DNA from: Cephalotus follicularis | Lineage: Eukaryota > Streptophyta > Magnoliopsida > Oxalidales > Cephalotaceae | Direction of reading: 5' to 3' | Length of the DNA: 64,000 nucleotides | NCBI GenBank assembly: GCA_001972305.1 | Contig: BDDD01005142.1 | Span: 20,311-84,310, forward strand | Shown: positions 34,915 to 46,450 of the stretch, in pieces | How the letters are laid out: each line of letters starts with the position of its first letter | How positions within the stretch are numbered: position 1 is the first letter of the stretch | The notes under the pieces: model-generated | Told to the model about the DNA's origin: nothing | Seen by the model: the letters and a program-made list of their open reading frames with translations, nothing else | Database searches by the model: none | Program-made: the position numbers and the translations under genes

Positions 34915-35403
34915 GTCATCAGGAAATACATATGGAAATTCACTTGCAACAGGAATTTCCTCTATACTCGGTCCCTTTCCTTTCCTCTAGTCAATTACAT
35001 AAGCAAGATATCCTTCGCATCCCTTGTCGAGATACCTCGACGCACGGATGAAGGATATAACTGGTGTAGAAAATCCCTTGTCTCCCTTAAACTGGAAAAC
35101 AGTACCATCGGGTAGACGAAAATCAACAGTCTTGTTGTAGCAGTCCATGTAAGCATGATGTGCTGATAGCCAATCCATCCCCAAGATGACATCGAATGAA
35201 TAGGCCATACAATCAGTTCTCCATACAGTAAAACGTCCGCTATAGACATATCGCAACCCCTATACATAGTATCTGTACACATCAAAACTCTAGCAGGTGT
35301 ACTCACATCCAAGGTATATGGCATATAGTCTGGCGTTACATCTAAGCATGATGCAAATTGTGATGAAATAAAGGAATAAGATGTTGCAGGGTCCATCAAT
35401 ACT
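34915..35403 (-). pseudogene. Gyp2 protease
   Basis: Retropepsin-like region between gag and RT. The active-site segment reads MDPATSYSFIS (about 35395-35363), where this clade has D-x-G. The Gly is lost and the frame shifts locally: the active-site stretch and the later SFDVILGMDWLSAHHA stretch (35256-34987) lie in different frames. The latter is the conserved GMDWL box typical of Del/Tekay protease-RT linkers. Confidence 0.8.
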
Positions 35404-36624
35404 CTAGCAAAATAACCATAAATATACAGTGTACCTCCAACGACCGAGGTAGACTCCGGAACCTCTGTCTGTGAAAGGGTAAAAACTCAACCTTTCGCAG
35501 TGCTCTTGCCAGTGTCCCTTCGTTGTGAAGGCCCCGCTGCGGCCAGCTGGTCCAGTAGGTGCTGTAGCCTGACTCTTCGGGCAATCTCTCACAGAATGAC
35601 CAGATGCTCCACACCTCAACCACAGTCCGTTCATCCTCCAGCAATCTTTCTGTAAGTGGTCTTTATGACCACAGTGATAACAAGCTCCAGTTCCCGCATT
35701 ACTCCCCTAGATGGGAGTACCCTGTGTGGCAGTCTGTCCAGATCTATTCTTCGATGACATCGTCAGAGAACCGCTGCCTTGCCATTTTGAAGAGGCTGGT
35801 CTCATCGAGCTTTGTTTATTTTATTGTGCTCGGGCCCTCTCTGCTCGGTCTTCATTGGATATGCTCTCCAGCAATCTTGCTTTCTGAGCAACCTCCGCAA
35901 AAGTTCCCAACTCCATAGCTCTGATCCTTGACCGAAGATCTGGACGTAGGCCCCTCAGGAATCTCCGTATCTTCTTCACTTCATCAGCTACCAGATAAGG
36001 TGAGTGTCTGGCTAGCTCCATGAACCTTGCTTGATACTCGGTCACCGTCATTGTCCCCTATCGCAGCTCCAAGAGCTCCATCTCCCGGCTCTCCTGTTCA
36101 ATCCGGGGAACATATGTCGCCAGGAATTCTGTCTGGAATCTTACCCGAGTACTGTCAAGCCTCTGAGATTCCCATTTTACCTTGACCATCTCCAACCAAT
36201 GAGTGGCCTCACCCCATAGGCGGTATACAGCAAACTTCAATTTTTGAGTTTTAGTACAGTCCATCACTTCAAAGATTTTCTCCAAGTCCTGCAGCCATCT
36301 CTCAGCCACAGTAGCATCAAGTTATCCCTAACAACTGGGTGGATTGTGTCTCATAAACCTTTCAATGTCCCTCCCAAACTGGTGACAATCCTCTCCCGGA
36401 CAGTGATCGAGAGCTCTATGTTGCGGCCGAGCTTGTGCGTTGTACTGGCGCATCTCCTCCGCATTAGCCATATTAAAGGCCATATGTTGCTGGAAGTAGT
36501 CCCCAATCCGGGTCATCGGATCCCTATCATCCTGGGGGACATTCATTCCCTGCAACATATTCGCTTCGTCAGGGGCATTGGCAACAACAACTCTAGCCCT
36601 AGCACGCGTTCTCCTGCTGTCCAT
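35404..36624 (-). pseudogene. Gyp2 gag
   Basis: Start ATG 36624 (MDSRRTRARARVVV), 96 bp inside the PBS. One frame with stops near 36328, 36321, 36055 and 35818. Central retrotransposon gag domain: WLQDLEKIFEVMDC, EATHWLEMVK, MTVTEYQARFMELARHSPYL, IRRFLRGLRPDLRSRI. C-terminal zinc knuckle CYHCGHKDHLQKDC (about 35690), followed by a second, imperfect knuckle RCGASGHSVRDC (about 35615). The stop near 36055 replaces a Gln codon (CAG to TAG) in LRxGTMTVTEY. Confidence 0.88.
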
Positions 36625-36719
36625 TTGTTCCTATAAGAAGGATGACGGTTAGTCACAACTTAGGAAAACAATTTATTGATTGCCAAGGAAAGTATCCTAG
36701 CTAAACATATATGGAATAT

Positions 36720-36731
36720 GCTCTGATACCA
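36720..36731 (-). other. Gyp2 primer binding site
   Basis: Minus strand TGGTATCAGAGC, 3 bp from the LTR end (LTR boundary at 36735). Same type and spacing as Gyp1. Confidence 0.92.
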
Positions 36732-36734
36732 TGC

Positions 36735-39521
36735 TGTCACACCCCGTTTCCACATTAAGACAACATTAAAGCGGTAAGGCAATCAACACAACATAATTCA
36801 GCTCATGCGATACTACGTAAAAACAAAAACATTCAGTAGCGGAAGCAATAACATGAAGTAAGCTGAATTTAAATATGTATCACGCATCCCATACTACATG
36901 ATACCCACAAGGTTTATATAAAACCCAACATCATTATCGATCGCCTATAAACGGAGCGTGATAATACAGTACGAATAAAAATAAACCACGTTACAATAAT
37001 CCAATTAACATAGTCATTGTTTAATGATTAAGTACATAAAATAAGAGAAACAACACAGTCTTCTCCTTAAGTCTCCTTGCGTGCTCCATATCAAAACCCA
37101 CTCCGTCAATCTGTTACAATAGGGGTTAGCCTTTGTCCTCACTCGGCTAAGTGAATAAACTCATAAATACAGTTCGAGGTATATGATAATGAGTATCACG
37201 AATGAATGCATGATGATGCAGTACAGTATATATATATATATCACAGTATATATATATCACAGGATATACATATGTAAAATATATGCATGTTCACAGTACA
37301 TGTCTAACCTCATAAGGCTACATCAACACAAGCAGTAAGTATGTCCCAAAAGGAACCAGACAAGCAAGTCGTCATGACCGTCGCCACCTCCTAGCCCCAA
37401 CGTCATGCACTCTTACTCCAATCCCCGTTTGCAAATGGTTTAGAGCAAGTCCCCCGTAAAGGTTGCTTAGCACAACGGCTAAGCAATCAACAGGTTATCA
37501 GCACAACGGCCAATAATCAACAAGCACAAACACCGTACAGTACAAGTCAAGCAATAAATATAATTACTTGATCAAATATATTTGTTTAAAATTTAAAACT
37601 CTGTTCTCAGGTTGTAATAAGTTATAAAACTTAAAACAATACGATTTGATTGTATAACCAATCCTTTAAACATTTCTCCATTTTTGGAAAATACTTCCCC
37701 CAGTCATTTGAAAATATATATGTATTTGTCAAATAAACATTTTCATACCATTAAATGATTACAATAATCATGCAAGCTTTTCAAAATGGTTAACACTTTT
37801 TAGAAATCAACCACAATGCAATTCACAGTACAGTAATAATGCAATCATATACTCAGAATGCATCTAGGATCGTTTCTAGAGTTGTTTCGGGTCTAACAGG
37901 TCCCATTCGAGTGAAACTTTTCAAAACAGAGGGATAAGCGTCGATGTTTCTCCCAAAGGCGTCGAAGTCTTTACCATAAGGCGCCAACATCTCGTGCAGT
38001 TATTCTCAGGCATTTTTGGACCAAGGAAATTGATGCTTTTCCAAAGACGTCGATGTCCTTATGATACAAGGAGGTATCAGTTCGCAATTCTTAATTCCAG
38101 GGGGGAATCCAACCCTTAAACCTTCATACAACAATCTCGTCCTCTCACAGTGTAATTCATGCTACTGGTTATCAGAATATGTAACCAGAACATCAATTCG
38201 TGAGAACACACATCCACAAGTGGCCATTTCACCACACATAGTACAGTTGTCACAAGTACCCAGAATAGGCGTCGATGTCTATACAAGGCATCTACGTCTT
38301 TCGCATGCACACACGAAGGCATCACACTACTGTTTCACAATGCCTAGAAAAGGCATCAATGTCTTTACTTAGACATCGACGTATATCACATTCACACATG
38401 AAGGCATCGACGTCTTTATGAAGGCGTCGGTGTCTAACCAACCCAGGACGTTTTCTCCATAGTTTTAACACAGCAGGCCATTATCAAAACCATATTTACA
38501 CAAACCAGATCAATTATTCATGTAAATTACTCATGCATGGTTACTCCGTACATCACAGTAGTCATCACAACAAGTTAAGAGATTACAATTCATCCATTAA
38601 CATGCAATTCCTCCATGGCATTCATTATCTTAAAACTCAAAATGCATGTGTAAGAATCATCACTTCCCCTACCTCTGGTTTCAAGTTAGAAACCTTGAAA
38701 GTCCACCTCTTTGTGTTCCAAGATTCCGGCCACAGCAGCTCCAAGATCCGCTCAGCAGCTGCAACCAAAAAGCTCCAAGTCTCAAGCTCCAATCAAGCTC
38801 AACAATGGTGGTTCTCTCTTTCTCACACTCACTGGTTTCCTCCTCTTCCTTTTCTTTGGTGTTTTACACGAGAGAGAGAGAGGTGGTGATGGGGTTGTTC
38901 TTATGCAGATGGCTCCCTCTCCCTCTTTCTCCCTGCATTCAATGAACACTCCCGTGTTCTCTCCCTATTTCCCAGTGAATTTCCTGCATTCATTTGTTTC
39001 CTTCTCATGTTTTCTGCAGGTTGCATGCACACCCACACTTGTCATTTTCTTCCTCCTTCTTCAGTCATGCAGGTCAGGGGGCCATTATGCATGATCAACA
39101 TGTCTTCTTCCCGTGCCTCAAGGCACCTGCAAGCATCCTAATTCCTTCCCTCTTGCACGTTACTCTATCAGTTCATAACGTGACTGATATTCTTTTCAAA
39201 GACGTCGACGTCTTTCCTTAGACGTCGATGTCTTTTCCCCTTTCATAAGAAGGTGTCGATTTCTTCATCTACATCGACGTGCATGTACATGCATTCACGT
39301 GCACCTTTATTCCCATAGGCGTCGACGTCTTTCCAAAGACATCGACGCGTTTATCCCAAAACTACACCGTTTTGGTTTAATCACACATACTCTTTCCCCA
39401 AAACAATATTTAGGGTTAGGAAAACATCATTGAGGTCAAAATCTCCAATATTTTCATTAATTCAACATAAGATTACATCTTAAAACGAAATATTACAATA
39501 ATGAAAAAACCTGGCGTTACA
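36735..39521 (-). repeat. Gyp2 5' LTR
   Basis: A 2,787 bp full-length LTR. Right of it is TSD TCACG (39522-39526). TCGA-centred repeats cluster at 37935-38440 and 39198-39350. Its segment 38661-39436, missing from the 3' LTR, matches Solo2 around 59690-60370 and is therefore ancestral. Short open stretches at 38533-39094 on the plus strand are antisense to the LTR and not supported as genes. Confidence 0.92.
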
Positions 39522-39848
39522 TCACGTGAGCCAAACGTGGCCAATCGGTCTCCTAGGTGATTATTATTTAATAACTACTTTATTACAATATTCAAACCAT
39601 GCATACATGGCCTTCAGTTGGTCTTGTATTCTTCTTGATCCTCTCTTGAATCTTCATTGTATCCCCATTTAAAAATTTACAACTTTTGTGCATTAAAAAA
39701 AAAAATACAACATGAAGAGAGAAGAGATTTTACAACTCAAAATAATAGATAGGAAAAACTATTGGCACACACAGGCAGTCTTATTACAGACTGAATAAAC
39801 ACCATAGTAATAAAGAATTTAAATAACATCCATGAAAGAAACCTAAAA
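39522..39848 (-). other. Cop1 leader, middle part
   Basis: Begins with the Gyp2 TSD and ends at Solo1. Non-coding, with a run of A near 39693-39703. When the insertions are removed it is continuous with 13095-13601 on one side and 42606-43569 on the other. Confidence 0.55.
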
Positions 39849-41524
39849 TGTAATACCCAGGTACGGTTTTGCAGAAGATTCTCTTTGTCATCTATGTGTT
39901 AAGACCTGGTTTGGGTTTTATTATTTTCCTTGAGCCATTTGGAAGTCCTCTCTTGTGTAATGTTAAGGCCCAAAGTGGTGTTTATTGGGAAGAGTCATTT
40001 ATTTTGATTAAGACCATATGTGAAGCTTACAAGGGAAGCTAACGGTTTCTAATGCGAAAAGACGTGTGTCAGGGAGAGTGTGTGAAGTGATATACCTGGT
40101 GCGTTGGACAGAAAAAAAAAGAAGAGAAGAAGTTAGTGACAAGTAGGTAGGGATAAGAAGGAAAAAAATGGAAGACGCCGAGTGAACTCTGGGTGAGTTT
40201 TGAGTACTCCCTCTGAGGTTCAAGCTTCCTCTTCGTTGGATCCTTACTTTTGGTGTGACCGAGCATCTCCTCTACAAGTCTTGTTTCTCTTCTTCTCTAT
40301 TTCTTCTGTAGTCAAACGTGGTTGAAGGTGATTCTCACTTGTCTTTGATGTCCTTACCCGATGTGGTATGGACAATTCAGAGTTTCCTCAGTACACTGAG
40401 CAGTGAGTTGGTATCCCCGATGTGTTTGACATCTGAGATAGCAAAACGTGGATCCGCTTGGTAGATTCAAAGCTCTAGATGGGTTGTTCGAGTTCTGGGA
40501 ATATGAAGTATCCAGCGGAGTGGATTCGGAGTTCCAAGGAACTGGTAAGCGTTGCCAAAGCTGTCATTGAGAGACCCAGGTATGTGATGTTTTACTGTGG
40601 TTTTCGTTTATGGTTGTACTAACTTAACCATTTTGTGTTGAGGTGTTTTGTGAGTTTGTGATTTAGCATTTCTATTCTGGGTAGACGAGGTTCCTCAGAT
40701 CTTCTGTGATGAAATACAGCTGCTATGGCTATGTAAGATGCGTATTCTTGCCAGGGAGTTAATGCGATGTGTGTCTTGGCAGTGGAGTCAGTTTGATGTA
40801 CATCCCCTGTTGAGCAATGCATGATAAGCTTTCCATGCAGAGTAGTCAACGTTGGGCATCCCATGGTGAGAAATGCATGTCAAGCATCTTCTTGAGCATT
40901 TACCAGTTGAAGTGTCTCATCGGTAGTGGCTGAGCGGTGATTCGCGGGCCCCTTGGATGAAACTAACGCTACGTGATTACCAATGAGTTAGCTCCTAGAT
41001 CGATGTTCATATGGAGTAGTGCTGAGCTCGTGATTACCGACGGGGGTGGGCTTGCGAACCCCCTCGATTAATGTTCGTGTAGTGAGGTGCGCCAAATGTG
41101 TTATTGTCAAGGAAGGAGTGCTCACATGGCCCTTCTATCGATATTCATACGGTGCTCTGGAAGTCGGTATCTATGTACGTATATGAGGGATGTGTACAGT
41201 CCTGTAGCCCATGACCACGTTGATGGATCTTCAACAGAGTTGTTATTTGTGCTTGCCGAGGTGGTTCCGGCCATGGAAGTGTGAGAGTAAGAAGTTTTCC
41301 TTAGTTTTGCCCATCCTCCCAACCTCGGACCAGCTCGGTCCCTGAAGATGTTTTGTCGGGTGAGCCCTGGTGGATCCCTTGAAACTGGGCCGGGGTGAGA
41401 TTTCATCTCCTTAGTGTAAGTTGAGTGTTGGAGGGACCTAAGGTAGCTGTACGATGCTTGGAATTTGTCCTAGGACCCTTGTGTTGATCCAGGCTTAGCT
41501 TATGTTAAACGTTGTCATTTCCTT

Positions 41525-41950
41525 GTGCTCGAGCATTTGCTGGTATGATGGTCTCCTCGGGCATTTGCTGTTGTGGTAGTCTCCCCGGGCATTGTTGGCG
41601 TGGTAGTCTCCTCGGGCATTGCTTGTGTGGTAGTCTCCTTGAGCATTGCTGAGTGTAGTGTCTGCTCGTGTATCGCTTGTGTGATGGTCTCCTCGGGCAT
41701 TTCTGGTGTGGTGGTCTCCCCGGGCATCGCTTTTGTGATAGTCTCCTCGGGCATTGCTAGTGTGGTGGTCTCCCCGGGCATTTGCTAGTGTGATGGTCTC
41801 CTTGGGAATTGCTTGTGTGGTGGTCTCCCCGGGCATCGCTTGTGTGATTGTCTCCCCGGACATTTCTAGTGTGATGGTCTCCTCGGGCATTTGCTGGTAT
41901 GGTGGTCCCCCTGTGCATTGCTTGTGTAGTGATCTCCTCGAGCGTTGACT
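41525..41950. repeat. 27 bp minisatellite in Solo1
   Basis: About 15 degenerate tandem copies of a unit like GGTCTCCTCGGGCATTGCTT followed by GTGTGGT, 27 bp in all. Because 27 is a multiple of three, repeats read open on both strands (9-residue periods such as MPEETITQA on the minus strand). These are not genes. Confidence 0.85.
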
Positions 41951-42169
41951 GAGCGAAGTGGCTTCTCTGGTGTTTTGTTAAAGATGCCTTCTCGGGCATG
42001 AATCTCCTTGGGGTACCTGGTCTGGTGCGGGGAATGGGTTGGCATCTGTGGGTGGTTTGATATCCGTGGATGGTCTGGTACTCTGTAGTGGGCAGGTGTG
42101 TATGGCTTCTCTACGGGCAGAACTACGTCACAGGGGTGCATACCCTTGAAGTGCCGAGCTCCTATGCAG

Positions 42170-42385
42170 ACAGTGCTTGTGGCCTGGTACTTGCAGTGCT
42201 TGTTGTCTGGTACCTTATAGAGGCTGTGGTATGGCTAGTTGTCTGGCATCTTACAGAGGCTATGGTCTGGCTTGTTGTCTGGCACCCTGCAGAGGTTGTG
42301 GTCTGGCTTGATGTCTGGCACCTTGCAGTACTTGTGGTCTGGCGTTGTGGTCTGACATGTTACGGAGGTCCTCGTCTGGCATATT
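42170..42385. repeat. 36 bp minisatellite in Solo1
   Basis: About six degenerate tandem copies, with a core of TTGTCTGGCACCTTGCAGAG and period close to 36 bp. Again a multiple of three, giving spurious open frames. Confidence 0.75.
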
Positions 42386-42605
42386 GTAGAGGTGGTGATC
42401 AAGGGTCCAGAGGAGAACGTCTGTGGAGGATGTGCTTCCTCTGGCCTTAGACCAAGATGTTAAGTGATCACGTGTAGAACACGAGGGTGCTCTCCTCGGG
42501 TCTAAGTGATACGGTGCGTGTTGGCGCCCAGTTTGTGCCATGGGTTATGGTTAAAGTCATCCCAGTTTTCTGTAACAGCTCGGGTTTCGGGATCGGGCCG
42601 TTACA

Positions 42606-43569
42606 TCAAAAACTAGGTCGTGTCCCAAGCCTACCAGTATGCATAAGAAATTCAAAAATATACTCATTATATTTAATGAATAAACACGTGACAATTTAAT
42701 ATGTAATGGCTTGTCGATTTATATACCAGCCTACTTAAAAATCCACTCCCACTACAAAAAGTAAAATCTAGTCACCCTATTTGTAGTTCCATACTACATG
42801 TATTCATTGATCCTATCATTGGATCTAATTGAGTAAAAACAATGCAATTAAATATTAGCCGAAACTAATATTAATATTCCTCTAGAATAAATTGCACTAT
42901 ATTAATGAACTATGTGCATACGTACCTGTCCAATCAATACAGTATTCTTGCAAGTAATTGTACGAAAATTACACAAAAACTGCACAAAAAAGCTCTCAGG
43001 AAGCTCTCCGGAATCTTGCAGGAAAGTTGTCAGTAACTTACAGTAATTGTGCTGAAAATTGTCAGTAAGTGTGCAAAATCTGCAAGAAACTTAGCAGGAA
43101 CAGCCATAAACTGTGCAAAGACATCCTTCACTAAGACTGTCAATAACCAGTCCAACTTTCATTATAGGGTAACTGTCAGAGAGTCGGCACCTAATAGTGC
43201 AAAAAAATATGAACAAAAATTTCTGCACGTAACTAGTTTTCAAGCAAAAATTCCTGACACTTTAAACAACCATTCAATGACATTTTAAGGCCCGTACGAG
43301 ATCCTAAATCATACATACGGATGTTAGAATACCCCATGCACTAACAACACGCAATGTATTAATATTTGGATCATCAAACTATTCCATTAATTAGTCATCT
43401 ATACTAGTTCAAACAATCGGCAAAATCAACTAGAAATGCACATTCCAATTGACCTAAATTTACCAACATCACTCTAGGGTTTTGGGAGTACCAACTTCAG
43501 CCAAGGGTAAGAGACTTCAAAGCAAGCCACTAGACATCAAATTGAGGTCCAATGGAAGCTAATTATGTT
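42606..43569 (-). other. Cop1 leader, distal part
   Basis: Non-coding, lying between Solo1 and a minus-strand PBS. Motifs related to TGCAAGAAACTT and TGTCAGTAA recur loosely at 42990-43160. I find no coding potential; the 79-codon plus-strand stretch at 43049 is antisense and unsupported. Confidence 0.55.
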
Positions 43570-43580
43570 CTCTGATACCA
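43570..43580 (-). other. Cop1 primer binding site
   Basis: Minus strand TGGTATCAGAG, tRNA-iMet type, about 3 bp from the end of the minus-strand LTR to its right. It marks the 5' end of the internal region of Cop1. Confidence 0.75.
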
Positions 43581-43581
43581 C

Positions 43582-44644
43582 TTATTGGAAAGGCTCTATG
43601 CAGAAAGATCCAATTAGGGACATTAGGCTCGCATTTTAAAAATTTTCATTTATAAAGTCTCCAATCAATGACACTTGCTAAACACCTATGCCCATAATAG
43701 TACCAATTTGTCCAAGGATCTCTAATGTAGCTTTCAACTGAACCAAATAAACAGTCCAAATATTGTAGGGCTTGGATTTTGAGGAAAAGGAATTCACTAA
43801 CCCTTACAATTTTATCAATTACATGGACTAGGGTTAAACACAAAACCCAGCACCATAACCTCCAAAAACCTAAAACCCTAAAATAAAAAACCCTTAGGGT
43901 TTTCTAGGGTTTCCACAAGGAAACATAAGGCTCAGGTGGGGTTATAAACCCTATCCCAAAACCCGAAGCTCTCATGCCCATAAACACAAATTAAGAAGGA
44001 GAAAGTTGAGATATAATTACCTAAAATTTAACTCCTTCCTTGGTGTGCTCCCTCTACCTTTGATCCAATCATTTTGACTTAAGAAAAAGGGTCCCTCTAC
44101 TCATGGCCAGAAACTTCTATGAAGGCATGAAGGCTACAAGGTGTTTACCCTAAACTAATATCACTCAAAGTAAAGGTTGAATGCAAAGCACAAACAACCT
44201 CAGCCTAATGTGATTATGGAGGGTGAAAGGAAGTTGTTTTGTTTTTCTCTCTTCAAAACTTGAAGCTCAAGCCATGTCCTTCAATCGAAGACACGTACAC
44301 GACAAGAAGAAGATAAAGAGAAGAGAGAAAGAGAGAGAGCATCCCACAGTTTCAACTGGAGAGAATGAACAGTGAAGTGTGCTAAATAATTTTTCATGAG
44401 TCAAAATATCCTTTTAACTTATATAACTTTTCAACTCTCCTTTGCATTAACATGTTTTTCTCTCCCTTTTTCACCTCAAGGCCAGCCAAATACAAGTCGA
44501 ATGGAACAAAAACAATTCGGCCAAAGCCTTAGCCCTTGAAGTGTGGTAAACATACCTTGGATTTAGTCAAATATGGTGGGCTAGATTATTTACATATGGG
44601 GTATTGTGTGCTCACATTGGGCCGGCCATTTCATAGGAATTTTT
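43582..44644 (-). repeat. Cop1 5' LTR, truncated (3' part only)
   Basis: Read on the minus strand, the segment 44640-44220 aligns with the plus-strand Cop2 LTR at about 46050-46450 and on to 53809-53838 (shared GGCCAGC, AAAAGGATATTTT, CACTTCA and ACCCTCCAT blocks). The upstream half of this LTR is missing because Cop2 begins at 44645. It contains AAACCCTA-like interstitial motifs near 43870-43910, too few and degenerate to be a telomere array. Confidence 0.65.
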
Positions 44645-46450
44645 TGTTAGATATGGGTGTCCCTACAAGCTATGAGGTGGCTGCAGACATATGTTATCAA
44701 CATATGATGCACTCTTTGTCAGTACACTATTATTTCCATTCATGTTCTATAGTGCATATTATGGAAAGATTGGGATTTTGCTATATGTATAATCCCAAAC
44801 CGTTGATCCGGATGAGTTAATCACCATGTTAACTTAATACACATATAGCTCCCTATCGTTTCAGGGGTAGGATCTCGTGCCTGAGAGGTTATGAGAATGA
44901 GAGCCTTACTCCCTTAGGAAAAATGTTCCATGTCATAAGTTCACTTTTTTAGGGCAATTGATGAACTGAAAACACTTGCCATATTATGCTTGCCTCTTGT
45001 GTGTGGGGGATGGATCATCTCATTGTCATTTGGGTTTAACCTAAAATTGATGCGGGTACATGCTGAGAGCATGACACTGAACTGACCCACCATAGGAACC
45101 CTTTTTGGAAAGTCAACCCATTTGTTAATAGGAGTCATATTTGTTTCAGTAGTGTATAGCCTAAGGTGGCTAGTAGGCCATATGTGACCTACGTTCTATC
45201 CTTAGACATGAGAGACTGGCATGCATCGTGTAGTAACCGCTTGGCTTTGATTTTTGCCTTCCCCAGCACTGGTCATATGCTGGCAAAAGGGTTGTCTTTG
45301 GGCCTTATGGGAGCTGCATTGAGATGAATGGGCGAGTACGTAAGATGGGATCCTAACACCTGTGTTGAGGGTTATAGGCCTTATAGAATTTGTAACCGTT
45401 GAAGACATAAAGTATTGGCCAAGCACTTGGGAGATTGGAAACGAGGTTTCCTGGGATGTCTCCCGATAGTCTCAATGCGTTCATAGAATTATAGTTATCG
45501 CGGTTTTACCTAGGGTGACATTAATCCAAACCCTAGTCCATAGTCAAAGCCGAGATGAAGAGGGATGCATGAAAAATATTCTAATGATGAGAATAAAGCA
45601 CTAGTTAATTCGGCTAATGACTGATAGAAGTCATGTACATGGATCCAGGGGTGAGTTGGGGATCACACCAGGGCTATATGATAGTCAAGGACTATAAGGA
45701 TGGTTGTACCAGAATCACGGGATTTCTGGGAAATATATTATTGTACCAGAAACAAACCGGGCATTCGGGTCCTGGCTTATTTTTGAACAGGTTGATATGT
45801 CAGTTGTCATGTCATTTAGTGAAAGGATAGCATCTAAGGAAGATGTTAGTTTGCTAGTGAGAATTTTATTATCAGAACATATCATTTCATTGAAATGAGT
45901 TCAAGCATCACCATAATGAAATGTTCCATGCAAAGGGTTGTTTGTTTCCATTAGCAAATGCCTTTGGGAATTTTCTTGGGTTGAGAGCTTATGGTCTTAT
46001 ATCATATTGGGATAGGGATTCACCATCCCAATTGGGCAGAAGTTATGCCTTAAAATGACTTAGTTCATGGTTGGCCCAATGTGTTTACATAATGACCCAA
46101 ATGTAAATATGCATAGCACACTTTTGTGGACTTTTCAAAGGTGTGTTATAACACTCCTTTGGGATGAATTTTCGAGGCATATTTTGCCTTGTTTTTGCTG
46201 GCCATGAGGTTACAATGTGGGAGAGAAAACGTGTCGATTCATGTGCTTGAACAGCAAGCAAAGAGAATAGAAAAGTCTTACAAGTAAAAGGATATTTTAC
46301 ATGATTTTTTTAACACACTTCATTCTCCTTATTTTCTATTTTTCTCCCGAATGAGCACTCTCTTTTTTTCTTCCTTCTCTTGCCATGTTCTTTTCTTCCT
46401 TATGGAGAAAAAATGAGAGCTTCAAATCAATCTCCTTTTACCCTCCATAT
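44645..46450 (+). repeat. Cop2 LTR (plus-strand member of the Cop1 family), first piece
   Basis: Starts TGTTAGATATGGGTGTCC. Positions 44645-45570 align with the reverse of the Cop1 3' LTR, and 46050-46450 with the reverse of the Cop1 5' LTR. It is interrupted by Cop3 and resumes at 53804-53838. No gag or pol of its own is visible, so it is either a solo LTR or cut off by Cop4. The 61-96 codon open stretches inside (44536, 45633, 45704) are not genes. Confidence 0.7.

Larger units (their letters stand above)
13602..39521 (-). mobile_element. Gyp2: Ty3/gypsy LTR retrotransposon, minus strand, Del/Tekay-like
   Basis: On the minus strand: 5' LTR 39521-36735, PBS 36731-36720, gag-pol 36624-32290, PPT 32048-32032, and a 3' LTR split by Tat1 (32031-30954 and 14508-13602, the latter duplicated at 18798-17868). 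A perfect 5 bp target duplication TCACG lies at 13597-13601 and 39522-39526. The polyprotein keeps one frame almost throughout, interrupted by stops. PBS and LTR ends match Gyp1, so the two are related, but the LTR interiors differ. Confidence 0.93.
39849..42605 (+). mobile_element. Solo1: solo LTR of a Ty3/gypsy element
   Basis: Starts TGTAATACCCAGG and ends GGGCCGTTACA with no internal region. The flanks TAAAA (39844-39848) and TCAAA (42606-42610) match at four of five bases, an aged TSD. The start matches the Gyp3 LTR start (TGTAATACCCAG), so they are related. Solo LTRs arise by recombination between the two LTRs of one element. It contains two minisatellites (next entries). Confidence 0.85.

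Noticed and set aside
38533-39221. Plus-strand open frames in the Gyp2 5' LTR
   Set aside because: Antisense to the LTR, overlapping each other in different frames, with no family resemblance. The orthologous part of Solo2 has shifted frames.
41495-41999. Repetitive proteins on both strands with MPEETITQ-like periods
   Set aside because: A 27 bp minisatellite gives open frames automatically; no start context, domain or neighbouring gene supports coding.
43860-43915. Interstitial telomere repeat (AACCCTA-like)
   Set aside because: Only a few imperfect, non-tandem matches in an AT-rich LTR segment.
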